A DNA stretch of 18,391 nucleotides. It comes from PALSA-612 sp046729255 (lineage in GTDB: Bacteria > Actinomycetota > Thermoleophilia > Gaiellales > Gaiellaceae). Of this stretch, positions 1 to 6,861 are shown one piece after another. Position numbers and translations under genes: made by a program. Numbering within the stretch: the first letter of the stretch is position 1; each line of letters starts with the position of its first letter. Below the pieces are notes generated by a model that was not told the origin of the DNA, did no database searches, and saw only the letters and a list, made by a program, of their open reading frames with translations. Location of the stretch: positions 1-18,391 of the forward strand of contig JBKPGF010000030.1 of NCBI GenBank assembly GCA_046729255.1. The letters are read 5' to 3'.

Positions 1-647
1 TAGCTGACGGCGTGGAGCTTGCGGGCCTCCGACACGATGCGCGGGTCGGCAGTGAAGACGCCGTCGACGTCCGTGTAGATCTCGCAGACCTCGGCGCCGA
101 GCGCGACGGCGAGCGCCACGGCCGTCGTGTCCGAGCCGCCGCGGCCGAGCGTCGTGATATCGAAGTCGGTGGAGACGCCCTGGAAGCCGGCGACGAGCAC
201 GATGCGGCCTTGGTCGAGCGCGTCGTGGATGCGCTTCGCGCGGACGTCGACGATCTTCGCCTTGCCGTGCGTGGTGTCGGTGACGATCCCCGCTTGGGAG
301 CCCGTCAGCGAGATCGCCTCGTGGCCGAGATCGTGGATGGCCATCGCTGCGAGGGCGCAGGAGATGCGCTCGCCGACGGAGATGAGCATGTCGAGCTCGC
401 GGGGAATCGGGCGCGGCGACATCTCGTAGGCGAGCACGACGAGATCGTCGGTCGAGTCGCCCATGGCCGAGAGGACGGCCACGACGCGCTCGCCCTGCTC
501 GCGCGCGGCGACGATCCGCTTGGCGACCGCCTTCAGCCGCTCGGCGTCGGCCACGGACGTGCCGCCGAACTTCATGACGAGCGTCTTCTGCGACGTATGC
601 GCGTCGCCGGCGACCGCAGGGACGGCCTCGTATTCGGTGGTGGTCAC
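1..647 (-). CDS. lysC: Aspartate kinase, N-terminal part (cut by window edge)
   Basis: Aspartokinase phosphorylates aspartate, the first step to lysine, threonine, methionine and diaminopimelate in the cytoplasm. The minus-strand translation carries the family hallmarks in order: KFGGTSV (nucleotide site) at the ATG at 575, SVGERISCALAAMAI, TLGRGGSDTTAVALA, and EIYTDVDGVFTADPRIV just before the edge. The kinase core is nearly complete; the C-terminal ACT domains lie outside. Two starts fit the frame: GTG at 647, which adds 24 residues, and ATG at 575, directly at KFGGTSV. I chose GTG 647 because a TACAAT box ends 6 nt before it, the geometry of a leaderless actinobacterial start. It lies 41 nt downstream of RR1 on the same strand, so read-through from RR1 is also possible. 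The assignment is secure; the start is less so. Confidence 0.95.
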   Translation of the reverse strand, partial: MTTTEYEAVPAVAGDAHTSQKTLVMKFGGTSVADAERLKAVAKRIVAAREQGERVVAVLSAMGDSTDDLVVLAYEMSPRPIPRELDMLISVGERISCALAAMAIHDLGHEAISLTGSQAGIVTDTTHGKAKIVDVRAKRIHDALDQGRIVLVAGFQGVSTDFDITTLGRGGSDTTAVALAVALGAEVCEIYTDVDGVFTADPRIVSEARKLHAVS

Positions 648-659
648 GCTTCGATTGTA
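648..659 (-). promoter_or_regulatory. Leaderless-type promoter (-10) of lysC
   Basis: On the minus strand TACAAT (654-659) is followed by 6 nt and then GTG. That spacing puts the transcription start at or next to the start codon, and no Shine-Dalgarno sequence is visible. I see no convincing -35. The same box and spacing recur at 3746-3757 in front of a relic copy of the lysC start. Confidence 0.55.
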
Positions 660-688
660 GGTTCGGCGCGCCCGAGACCAGCTCGCGC

Positions 689-1339
689 CTAGAGACTCTC
701 GAGAATCATGTGAGCTTCGACGTCGTCCATGAGCTGCGCGCGGTACGCGATCGCGATCGCCTCGGCACGGCTGTGCGCACCGAGCTTGCTGAGGATGCGC
801 TGAATGTGCGTGGCGACCGTTTTCGAGCTGATTACGAGCCGCTCGGCGATGGCGGCGGTGCCGAGACCCTGCCCCAGCAGCGCCAGCACGTCTTGCTCGC
901 GCGGACTGAGCTCGAACGGGTTCGAATCGGTCCGTCCGTTCGCGCTCTTCTCGGCCAACGCCGCCCGAGTGACGCAACGCCGCACGCGTGCCAGGAGCTC
1001 ACCGGGATCGAACGGCTTCGTCACATAGTCGTCCGCGCCGATGAGCATGCCGGCGGCGCGGTCGTGAGGTTCTGTGCGCGAGCCGGAGACGAGGATCACT
1101 TGTAGTCGCTCGCCGAACTCGTCCTTGAGCTCGCGGCACACTTCGTAGCCGGAGATGCCGGGAAGGCAGACGTCGAGCACGGCCAGCGCCGGCCGCTCGT
1201 TGCGACCGACCTCCAGCGCTTCCTCACCGTCCTCCGAGAGAACGGCCACATAGCCGGCCCGCGCAAGCAGGTCGGCAACGAGCGTCCGCGTCTTCGCGTC
1301 CGCATCCGCTACCAAAACGGTGCCGATCTCTCTCCCCAA
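689..1339 (-). CDS. RR1: orphan response regulator, REC + LuxR-type HTH (NarL/FixJ family)
   Basis: Two-domain regulator of about 216 residues. The receiver (about residues 5-125) has the phospho-acceptor Asp in LAVLDVCLPG (about residue 56), the conserved Ser in VILVSGSR and the Lys in DYVTKPF. The second residue of the usual acidic pair is Ala (VLVADAD). A linker containing SANG leads to a LuxR HTH with SPREQDVLALL and the recognition region SSKTVATHIQRIL. No histidine kinase is nearby. The start is uncertain: the frame stays open to 1396, but the only in-frame start candidates there are TTG codons. I chose the TTG at 1339, just before the receiver. The gene lies upstream of lysC on the same strand and is divergent from SP1 (1516). 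RR2 is the closest paralogue in the window, with a nearly identical recognition helix. Confidence 0.9.
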   Translation of the reverse strand: MGREIGTVLVADADAKTRTLVADLLARAGYVAVLSEDGEEALEVGRNERPALAVLDVCLPGISGYEVCRELKDEFGERLQVILVSGSRTEPHDRAAGMLIGADDYVTKPFDPGELLARVRRCVTRAALAEKSANGRTDSNPFELSPREQDVLALLGQGLGTAAIAERLVISSKTVATHIQRILSKLGAHSRAEAIAIAYRAQLMDDVEAHMILESL

Positions 1340-1353
1340 AGCCCCCCTTGGGA

Positions 1354-1369
1354 CATGCCTCCAGGCATG
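1354..1369. promoter_or_regulatory. Inverted repeat upstream of RR1, possible operator
   Basis: CATGCCT-CC-AGGCATG is a perfect 7-bp inverted repeat with a 2-nt centre. It sits 14 nt upstream of the chosen RR1 start. On the minus strand TTGCAA (1391-1396), 17 nt and TAAACA (1368-1373) form a weak promoter candidate whose -10 touches the repeat, so a protein bound here would affect RR1 transcription. The -10 lacks the usual final T. Either a regulator site or an mRNA hairpin would fit. Confidence 0.35.
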
Positions 1370-1515
1370 TTTAGCTGATCCACGTGCGTTTTGCAACTAC
1401 AGCGCGGACTACGGTGCGGATAGTACTCAAGATCAGGCGTCCGCAGTGCGCCGCGAGAGCCCGGCCTGCTTAGGCTTCGTGTCCGCACTTCAATCGAGGC
1501 GAAAGGGAGGAATCT

Positions 1516-3090
1516 ATGCGTTACCGAGCACTCTGGGCCGCACTTGCTGTGGCCGTACTCGCCGTCGTCCTCGCCGTAGGCGCGAGCGCCATCCTTACTG
1601 GCTCGACCTTCGAGGGCAACGACGGCAACCTCGTCGTCAACACAGCAGGGAACAAGGACTGGGCGAACGCGCCCAATCTCTCTGCCGGTCAGGACTTATC
1701 GTCAGGAGCCACCGACAACTCGTTCGGGCAGGGCACGTCGGAGAACGACATCAACGTGACGGTCGTTGACGGCTCGATCCCGAACTCGAAGGCCGACCTC
1801 GCCCGCTTCGCAGTTGCGGGGGAGACGGTCGGTGCCAACAGCTTCCTCTACCTCGCATGGTCGAGGGAGAACGACTCGGGGTCGGTGAACTATGACTTCG
1901 AGATCAACAAGCTGGCACAGCCTGACCTGACGACGCTCGGGCCGAAGACGCTCGTGCGCTCGAATGGTGACCTGAACATCTCGTACTCGTTCCAGGGCAA
2001 CAACCTCACGCCCGACCTCTCGGTTCGGACGTGGAACGGTTCGGCTTGGGGAGCAGCACAGCCTCTCGCCGGCTGTTCAGAGGGACTGGGCAACGCGGCG
2101 ACTGTCAGCGACACACTGTTGTCACCGGCAGTAAGCCGGACGCCGGGGCGCTTCGGCGAGGCCGCAATCAACCTGACCTGCGCCGGGATCGTCCAGACGG
2201 GAGCATGCGAAGCGTTCTCTTCGGCGTACATCAAGAGCCGTGCGTCGCAGTCCTTCCAGTCGGAGATCAAGGACTTCATCGCTCCGGTCGCCTTGCATCT
2301 CTCGAACTGCGGCTCGATCACGGTCATCAAGCACACGAATCCGGGTGGCCTGGATCAGGCGTTCGGATACACGACCACGGGTGGTCTGAATCCGGCGACG
2401 TTCAGCCTGAACGACGCGGGCACGGACACCCAGACCTACTCGAACCAGCAGGCAGGGACGTACACCGTCTCCGAGGATGCTGACCCGTTTGGGTTCGCGT
2501 TCGCAAGCCTGATCTGCACAGGCGGTGGCGCTAACACGTCTACGTCGGGCAGAGTCGCCACCATCGGGCTCGAGGCTGGCGAGAACGTGGTCTGCACCTA
2601 CATCAACGACCAGCAGCTCGGGGCGATCAAGGTGTCGAAGTCCTCGATCAAGGGGCCGACGCCGCTAGCCGGTGCGACGTTCGCGGTCACCGGGCCGGGA
2701 GGCTTCTCGACGACGCTCACCACGGGCGCTGACGGGACGGCCTGCGTCGGTGGTCTGGTCTTCGGCTCGTACTCCGTTACCGAGACGGCGGCACCGCCCG
2801 GGTATCAGAGAGACGACACGTCGGCGCACACGGTCGTCGTGAATGTGAACGAGGGCTGCGCTGTTGCGGCCGTCGACTTCGCTGCCACGGATACGCCGCT
2901 GACCGACATCGCAGCCTCGGCCAACTCGCAAGCGACTGGCCCAGGTGCGACGAACTCAACGGTGACGTGCAAGAACGCAGCGAACGCGAATGTGGGGAAC
3001 TCCCCGCAGGGTCCTTCTGAGGATCCGGCAGTCGCAGCGACTGGGCTCTTGCCCGGGACCTACACTTGCACGATCGTCATCGACCCGTAA
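1516..3090 (+). CDS. SP1: secreted protein with prealbumin/SpaA-like domains
   Basis: A 524-residue exported protein. Residues 1-25 are a signal peptide (basic start, hydrophobic run, GASA cleavage region). Residues 26-265 form an Asn/Ser/Gly-rich beta domain that I do not recognise. Residues 266-365 (SITVIKHTNPGG through CTYINDQ) and 368-460 (GAIKVSKSS through VDFAATDT) resemble the Cna-B/SpaA prealbumin folds of surface adhesins and pilins. The tail after 465 is a further short beta segment ending GTYTCTIVIDP. I see no LPXTG motif, C-terminal membrane helix or SLH domain, so how it is held at the surface, if at all, is unknown. GGGAGGA lies 4 nt before the ATG, which fixes the start. The gene is divergent from RR1 and followed by a strong hairpin. 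Role inferred: cell-surface or matrix protein. Confidence 0.85.
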   Translation: MRYRALWAALAVAVLAVVLAVGASAILTGSTFEGNDGNLVVNTAGNKDWANAPNLSAGQDLSSGATDNSFGQGTSENDINVTVVDGSIPNSKADLARFAVAGETVGANSFLYLAWSRENDSGSVNYDFEINKLAQPDLTTLGPKTLVRSNGDLNISYSFQGNNLTPDLSVRTWNGSAWGAAQPLAGCSEGLGNAATVSDTLLSPAVSRTPGRFGEAAINLTCAGIVQTGACEAFSSAYIKSRASQSFQSEIKDFIAPVALHLSNCGSITVIKHTNPGGLDQAFGYTTTGGLNPATFSLNDAGTDTQTYSNQQAGTYTVSEDADPFGFAFASLICTGGGANTSTSGRVATIGLEAGENVVCTYINDQQLGAIKVSKSSIKGPTPLAGATFAVTGPGGFSTTLTTGADGTACVGGLVFGSYSVTETAAPPGYQRDDTSAHTVVVNVNEGCAVAAVDFAATDTPLTDIAASANSQATGPGATNSTVTCKNAANANVGNSPQGPSEDPAVAATGLLPGTYTCTIVIDP

Positions 3091-3115
3091 GACGCGACCG
3101 AATCCAACACGAAGC

Positions 3116-3138
3116 GGGGGCCGGCTCAGCCGGCCCCC
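3116..3138. terminator. Hairpin terminator after SP1
   Basis: GGGGGCCGGC and GCCGGCCCCC form a perfect 10-bp stem around a TCA loop, 25 nt after the SP1 stop. The following tract (GGTGTCTTGT) is only modestly T-rich. The minus-strand relic ends at 3164, so the hairpin can serve both directions. Confidence 0.75.
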
Positions 3139-3163
3139 GGTGTCTTGTGCGAAGAATGCGGCG

Positions 3164-3609
3164 CTAGTTGACGGTGAACGTCACCGTCAGGGCGGCGACG
3201 TTCCCCATCCGATCCGTCGAACTGAAGGTCGCCGTGTGCTTCCTGCGGACCTTGCGGAGCGTCCACCTATAGGAGAGCTGGCAGCTGTACGAGATGTGTC
3301 GCAGGTTGAGGTCGTCTTGTAGACGCCGTCGATGTAGAGCTCGATCTGCTTGACCGCGTGGTCGTCTCTGGCCGAGACGCCGACGGAGTAAGAGCGACCA
3401 CTGATCGCCGCTCCGTCCCACGGGTTCGGCCAGTACAGAGTGGGCGCGGCGGTATCGGACGAGTAGACCTTGTAGTAGCTGGTGGCGGACCCGGTCGGAC
3501 TCGACGTCCCTGCTCGCGTCACCGTGAGCGTAAGCGGATAGTTGCCGTCAGCGACTCGACTCGTTGCGGGCCGAAGGTACCCGTTGAGGTAGGACGGCGA
3601 CGGCGCAGG
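3164..3609 (-). pseudogene. Fragment of a secreted protein with a bacterial Ig-like domain, frameshifted
   Basis: From 3609 the minus strand reads continuously through SYLNGYLRPATSRVADGNYP, LTLTVTRAG and a bacterial Ig-like core (SDTAAPTLYWPNPWDG, VGVSARDDHAVKQIELYIDG). At about 3281-3290 the homology jumps to another frame, which continues SYRWTLRKV, RKHTATFSSTDRMGNVAALT and VTFTVN to the stop at 3164. The two pieces are complementary halves of the usual Ig pattern (DDVGV...YVDG...SYSW...HTLTA...DAAGN). An in-frame stop at 3610-3612 precedes the fragment and there is no signal peptide or credible start. It is probably the C-terminal remnant of a larger exported protein. The frameshift could be a sequencing error, but the missing N-terminus could not. 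Confidence 0.7.
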
Positions 3610-3700
3610 CTAGCGCGGAAGTGGCCGGGAGCGGTTCGTCACGCACGGGCGGGCTCGTCAACCCGAAAGCTCCCAATTTGCGGGCCTTTCGAGCGAGGCT

Positions 3701-3757
3701 TTACAGACGGCGGCGTCGGACGGCCTCGTACTCCGACGTGGCCATGCGTCGATTGTA
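3701..3757 (-). pseudogene. Relic copy of the lysC promoter and first codons
   Basis: Positions 3719-3764 align without gaps to 621-666 at the start of lysC (37 of 46 bases identical by eye). Both contain TACAAT, 6 nt and a start codon. Here the start is ATG (3745) and the peptide is MATSEYEAVRRRRL then stop, against VTTTEYEAVP in lysC. Homology ends after about nine codons. The copy lies 29 nt downstream of a response regulator (RR3), as the real lysC lies 41 nt downstream of RR1. A translated 14-residue peptide is possible because the promoter box is intact. Confidence 0.65.
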
Positions 3758-3774
3758 CGGTCGGGCCTGCGCGC

Positions 3775-4203
3775 TCAGGCCGCCGGGAAGGCGTGGCGGG
3801 CGCCGTTTGCGCTGTTCGCCCTGATCAGCGCCCGCCTGATGCGCGGGAGGAGGTCGCCGGCGGTTACCGGCTTGACCAGGTAGTCGTCGGCGCCGATCAA
3901 GAACCCGGCAACGCGGTCGAGCGACTGGGTCCGCTGGGCCGACACGAGCAGGATCGGCAGCGTCTCGCCCAGCCGGTCCCGAAGACGCCGGCAGACGTCG
4001 TACCCGGAGATCCCGGGCATCTCGACCTCGGCGATGACGACCGCCGGCCGCTCCTCGAGAGCAGCGTGCAAGGCATCCAGGCCTGTCGCTGCCTGCGTGA
4101 CGCGGTACCCCGCGCGCTCCAGCAGCACCGCGAGCGACTCACGTGCCTGCCTGTCCTGGTCCGCAATAAGTATTGAGCCTGCCGCAGTGGCTCCTTTCCT
4201 CAA
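3775..4203 (-). CDS. RR3: stand-alone receiver domain with Glu at the phospho-acceptor site
   Basis: A 142-residue receiver domain with no output domain. It aligns along its length with the RR1 and RR2 receivers: ILIADQDRQARES, GISGYDVCRRLRD, ILLVSAQRT, IGADDYLVKP. The conserved Ser (about 88) and Lys (about 111) are kept. The phospho-acceptor Asp is replaced by Glu (VVIAEVEMPG, about residue 59), and the second acidic-pair residue is Gln. The sequence stops at NSANGARHAFPAA, in the SANG linker where RR1 and RR2 continue into the HTH. It looks like a copy that lost its HTH, with its 3' end now next to the lysC relic. TTG at 4203 is the frame's only candidate start, and an AGGAAAGGAG lies just inside it. 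It is 66 nt behind RR2, probably cotranscribed. It could be a constitutive-state receiver or simply decayed. Confidence 0.75.
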   Translation of the reverse strand: MRKGATAAGSILIADQDRQARESLAVLLERAGYRVTQAATGLDALHAALEERPAVVIAEVEMPGISGYDVCRRLRDRLGETLPILLVSAQRTQSLDRVAGFLIGADDYLVKPVTAGDLLPRIRRALIRANSANGARHAFPAA

Positions 4204-4269
4204 GACCGCCTACGTCGTGATTCGCACGACGCCCCAGTTCGGTTCGGTCCTACCCGCTGGCGCGCAGAA

Positions 4270-4911
4270 TTACTCGACGGCTTTGATGAGCATGTGGGCC
4301 GTGACGTCCTCGACGAGCCCGAGTCGGTACGCGCGCGAGACGGCCTCTGCTCGGCTGTGCACGTCGAGCTTGCCGAGGATGCGCTGGATGTGTGTGGCTA
4401 CCGTCTTCGGGCTGATCACGAGCCGACCTGCGATCTCGGACTGTGTGAGGCCCTCCGAGAGCAGGCTGAGCACCTCGCGCTCGCGCGGGGTCAAGCCGTT
4501 GGCGGATGACCCGTTCGCTCGCTGGAGCTCTACCGACCGGGTCAGTGCCCGCCGCACGCGGGCGATCAGCTCCGCCGGCTCGAACGGCTTGACGACATAG
4601 TCGTCGGCTCCCACCAGCAGCCCTGCGACGGAGTCGAGCGGGTCGGTTCGCGTCCCGGACAGGAAGATGATCGGCAGCGCCTCGCCGAACCGGTCGCGGA
4701 GCCTCCGGCACAGCTCGTACCCGCTCACCTCCGGGAGCACGACGTCGAGCAGCACGAGTGCCGGCTCTTCGCAGTCCGTGATCTCGAGCGCCTCCTGGGC
4801 AGTCGACGCCTCCTCGACGGCGTAGCCCGCCTGGCGAAGCAGGGTCGTGACGAGCTCGCGGTAGTTCGCGACGTCGTCAACGACGAGGATGGGTCGACCG
4901 TTCTGAGGCAT
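4270..4911 (-). CDS. RR2: orphan response regulator, REC + LuxR-type HTH
   Basis: A 213-residue NarL/FixJ-type regulator with an intact receiver: acidic pair DD at 12-13, Asp56 in LVLLDVVLP, Ser85 in FLSGTR and Lys108 in YVVKPF. After a SSANG linker the LuxR HTH reads LTPREREVLSLLSEGLTQSE with recognition helix SPKTVATHIQRIL, nearly the same as RR1. ATG 4911 was preferred over the upstream in-frame start at 5022 because it sits directly before the receiver (MPQNGRPILVVDD) and 11 nt after a good -10 box. No sensor kinase is present. It is divergent from SP2 and upstream of RR3. Autoregulation and control of SP2 are inferred from the arrangement. Confidence 0.92.
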   Translation of the reverse strand: MPQNGRPILVVDDVANYRELVTTLLRQAGYAVEEASTAQEALEITDCEEPALVLLDVVLPEVSGYELCRRLRDRFGEALPIIFLSGTRTDPLDSVAGLLVGADDYVVKPFEPAELIARVRRALTRSVELQRANGSSANGLTPREREVLSLLSEGLTQSEIAGRLVISPKTVATHIQRILGKLDVHSRAEAVSRAYRLGLVEDVTAHMLIKAVE

Positions 4912-4922
4912 GCCGCTCTCGC

Positions 4923-4951
4923 AGGGTAGTGCGAGAACGCAGGCCTGTCTA
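4923..4951 (-). promoter_or_regulatory. Promoter of RR2
   Basis: On the minus strand TAGACA (4946-4951), 17 nt and TACCCT (4923-4928) match a primary-sigma promoter well: -35 five of six to TTGACA, -10 of the TANNNT type. Transcription would begin about 5 nt before the RR2 ATG. Confidence 0.6.
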
Positions 4952-4958
4952 CTCGAAC

Positions 4959-4991
4959 GTACTGCAACGACCGTACAGCACAGGTACTGCG
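4959..4991. promoter_or_regulatory. Three GTAC[T/A]GC repeats between divergent promoters, possible operator
   Basis: GTACTGCA (4959), GTACAGCA (4973) and GTACTGCG (4984) are same-orientation repeats at 14 and 11 nt spacing. They fill the stretch between the RR2 -35 (4946-4951) and the proposed SP2 -35 (5001-5006). This is where an activator or autoregulator of both genes would bind. The protein that binds is not known; RR2 is the obvious candidate. Confidence 0.4.
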
Positions 4992-5000
4992 GCTGCCCAC

Positions 5001-5029
5001 TAGGCAGCGAAACGATCGCCACTTACCCT
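5001..5029 (+). promoter_or_regulatory. Possible promoter of SP2
   Basis: TAGGCA (5001-5006), 17 nt and TACCCT (5024-5029). The -10 is identical to the one used by RR2 on the other strand and to boxes in front of tRNA-Val and the candidate small RNA; the -35 is weak. It would give SP2 a leader of about 150 nt. Confidence 0.4.
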
Positions 5030-5035
5030 TTGGGA

Positions 5036-5163
5036 CGAGCTCGGACGGACCGGGCTCACTGCGGCAAATGGGGAGAGGGGCATGGTTGAAGTGCGGCTTG
5101 CTGACGGCGCAAACCCCGGAGGCGGCGCGGACGCCGTCATGCCTTCCCCTCGACGCAGAACCA
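5036..5163 (+). other. Possibly structured 5' leader of SP2
   Basis: No gene fits in this stretch. GAGGGGCATG (5075-5084) can pair with CATG (5138-5141) and CCCCTC (5146-5151), leaving a 4-nt bulge. Inside, GACGGC (5103-5108) can pair with GCCGTC (5133-5138), sharing one base. It matches no riboswitch class I could recognise, and GC-rich DNA forms such stems readily. Confidence 0.3.
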
Positions 5164-5185
5164 TCTGGACAAAGGGGATAGGTAG

Positions 5186-6805
5186 ATGAAATTGATCAAG
5201 AGGCTGCCGCTGCTCGCGGCAATGCTGGTGGCGCTGGGCCTCACGGCCAGCGTTGCCCTGGCCTTCGACTCCGGTGGTAAGCCGGGCGGCACAGGGCCGG
5301 ACGAGATCACCTGGACGGGTCAGGGCGTCACGGACGGAGTACTGAACACGGAGCTCTGTGGCGAAAACGCCGACGTCCCTGACGGGATTGACCCGAACAA
5401 TTACCTGCACTGGATCTTCACCACAGACGGCGGTTCGGCCGAGGACGCCGTGCTGCATCTTGGTGGCACCGGTAGCGGCAACTATACGCCGCTGGGAGGC
5501 GGCGAGGCGGGCAGCATCTCGTTCTACACGCCGTTCTTCACGCTCGCCGGTCTTGAGGCGTACGCAACCTTCAACGTCCTGGAGACAGGCAACGGAGCCT
5601 GGAACCTTGTCATCAGCCACGGTTGTGCCGGTGACGACATTCCACCCGCGGCCGACCTGACGGCGAGTAAGACCGCCGACGGGACCTACGACAAAACGTA
5701 CACGTGGACGATCGAGAAGTCGGCCGCTATCGCGGACGACAGCCTCACGACGATCGACTACGAGGTCACGGTGAGCCCTGACGCTGGGACGATCAGCGAC
5801 GTGAAGGTCACGGGCCAGATCACCGTGAACAACCCGAACGACGAGGCCGTCGTCATCTCGGGCATCACGGACAAGCTCAGCGACGACACGGACTGTGTGG
5901 TGGACCTCGACACGGACAACGACAGTGATGTCGACGCCGACGACCTTACGATCGCAGGCCTGGGCTCGAAGTCCTACGACTACAGCTGCGACCTGTTGGG
6001 TCTGCCTGCAGGCGACCTCACGAACAAGGCCACCGTGTCCTGGGATGACCAGACGCTCGCGGACGACTCGGAGCTCGAGGCCGGTTCGGCCAACGCCGAG
6101 TCCGCCACGATCGTCTTCACGGGGACGGACATCGACGAGTGCATCGACGTCAAGGACGACAATGGCACGCCGGGTAACACGGCGGACGACGTCGTTCTCG
6201 GCAAAGTCTGCGTCGGTGACGCGGACATGACGTTCAACTACTCGAAGACCGTGGACGCCGCCGACGCGAGCTGCGTGTCGGTCACGAACACCGCATCCTT
6301 CGAGACGACCGATGACGAGAACGACACGGACGCGAACGGCTCAGATAGCGCGACGATCGCGGTCTGCAGCCCAGCGACGCAGGGCTACTGGCGGAACCAC
6401 CTCGCGCCCATCAGCGCTACGTGCAAGTCGAAGGATGGCTGTAGCGCGAACGGTCCGTGGACGGTCACGTACCTGCCTGTTTCGCTTGGCAATTACCCTG
6501 TGAACACCATTGCCAACGCGAAGTCGGTGTTCGACGCGAACAGCTGCGGTAGCAGCACTGACAAGTCGGCGATCAACTGTCTTGCCGCTCAGCTGCTTGC
6601 GGCGGAGCTGAACGCGAAGTTCATCAACGCCTCGGGAGGCGACGCATCGTGCATCTCTGACGAGATCGCAGACGCTGACGCCTTCCTCATCGCTGTGGGC
6701 TACACCGGCCCGAACACGGGTGCGTTCAACGCCACCCACACGAAGGCGGATGCAATCGCCCTCAAGGACGCGCTCGACGCGTTCAACAACACGGGCGCTT
6801 GCTAA
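5186..6805 (+). CDS. SP2: secreted acidic surface-type protein
   Basis: A 539-residue exported protein. Residues 1-26 are a classic signal peptide (KLIKR, hydrophobic core, SVALA). The mature part is rich in Asp, Thr, Ser and Gly. Residues 160-310 look like a DUF11/adhesin-type beta repeat (SKTADGTYDKTYTWTIEKSA, then YEVTVSPDAG). An Asp ladder DTDNDSDVDADD at 242-253 resembles a calcium-binding EF/dockerin loop. Residues 345-393 repeat the beta theme (FNYSKTVDA, SVTNTASFET). The C-terminal region begins TQGYWRNH at 398, a motif I know from exported proteins of similar design, and contains several Cys. There is no LPXTG or membrane anchor. AAAGGGG lies 9 nt before the ATG. The gene is divergent from RR2 and ends at a strong terminator. 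Function unknown; surface adhesion or matrix is a guess. Confidence 0.85.
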   Translation: MKLIKRLPLLAAMLVALGLTASVALAFDSGGKPGGTGPDEITWTGQGVTDGVLNTELCGENADVPDGIDPNNYLHWIFTTDGGSAEDAVLHLGGTGSGNYTPLGGGEAGSISFYTPFFTLAGLEAYATFNVLETGNGAWNLVISHGCAGDDIPPAADLTASKTADGTYDKTYTWTIEKSAAIADDSLTTIDYEVTVSPDAGTISDVKVTGQITVNNPNDEAVVISGITDKLSDDTDCVVDLDTDNDSDVDADDLTIAGLGSKSYDYSCDLLGLPAGDLTNKATVSWDDQTLADDSELEAGSANAESATIVFTGTDIDECIDVKDDNGTPGNTADDVVLGKVCVGDADMTFNYSKTVDAADASCVSVTNTASFETTDDENDTDANGSDSATIAVCSPATQGYWRNHLAPISATCKSKDGCSANGPWTVTYLPVSLGNYPVNTIANAKSVFDANSCGSSTDKSAINCLAAQLLAAELNAKFINASGGDASCISDEIADADAFLIAVGYTGPNTGAFNATHTKADAIALKDALDAFNNTGAC

Positions 6806-6832
6806 CGACGACCGCCCAGTAAGTAGCAGACG

Positions 6833-6858
6833 GAAGGGGCCCCGCCAGGGGCCCCTTC
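6833..6858. terminator. Bidirectional terminator between SP2 and the subtilase
   Basis: GAAGGGGCCCC and GGGGCCCCTTC form a perfect 11-bp stem around GCCA. It ends 3 nt before the subtilase stop codon, so one hairpin serves the two convergent genes. Confidence 0.85.
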
Positions 6859-6861
6859 TCG

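Noticed and set aside
242..253. Dockerin assignment for SP2 (residues 242-253 of that protein)
   Set aside because: Only one Asp-rich loop is present; dockerins have a duplicated 22-residue repeat.
5046..5163. Cyclic di-GMP or di-AMP riboswitch in the SP2 leader
   Set aside because: A GCAAAC word is present but the conserved partners and spacing of those classes are not.
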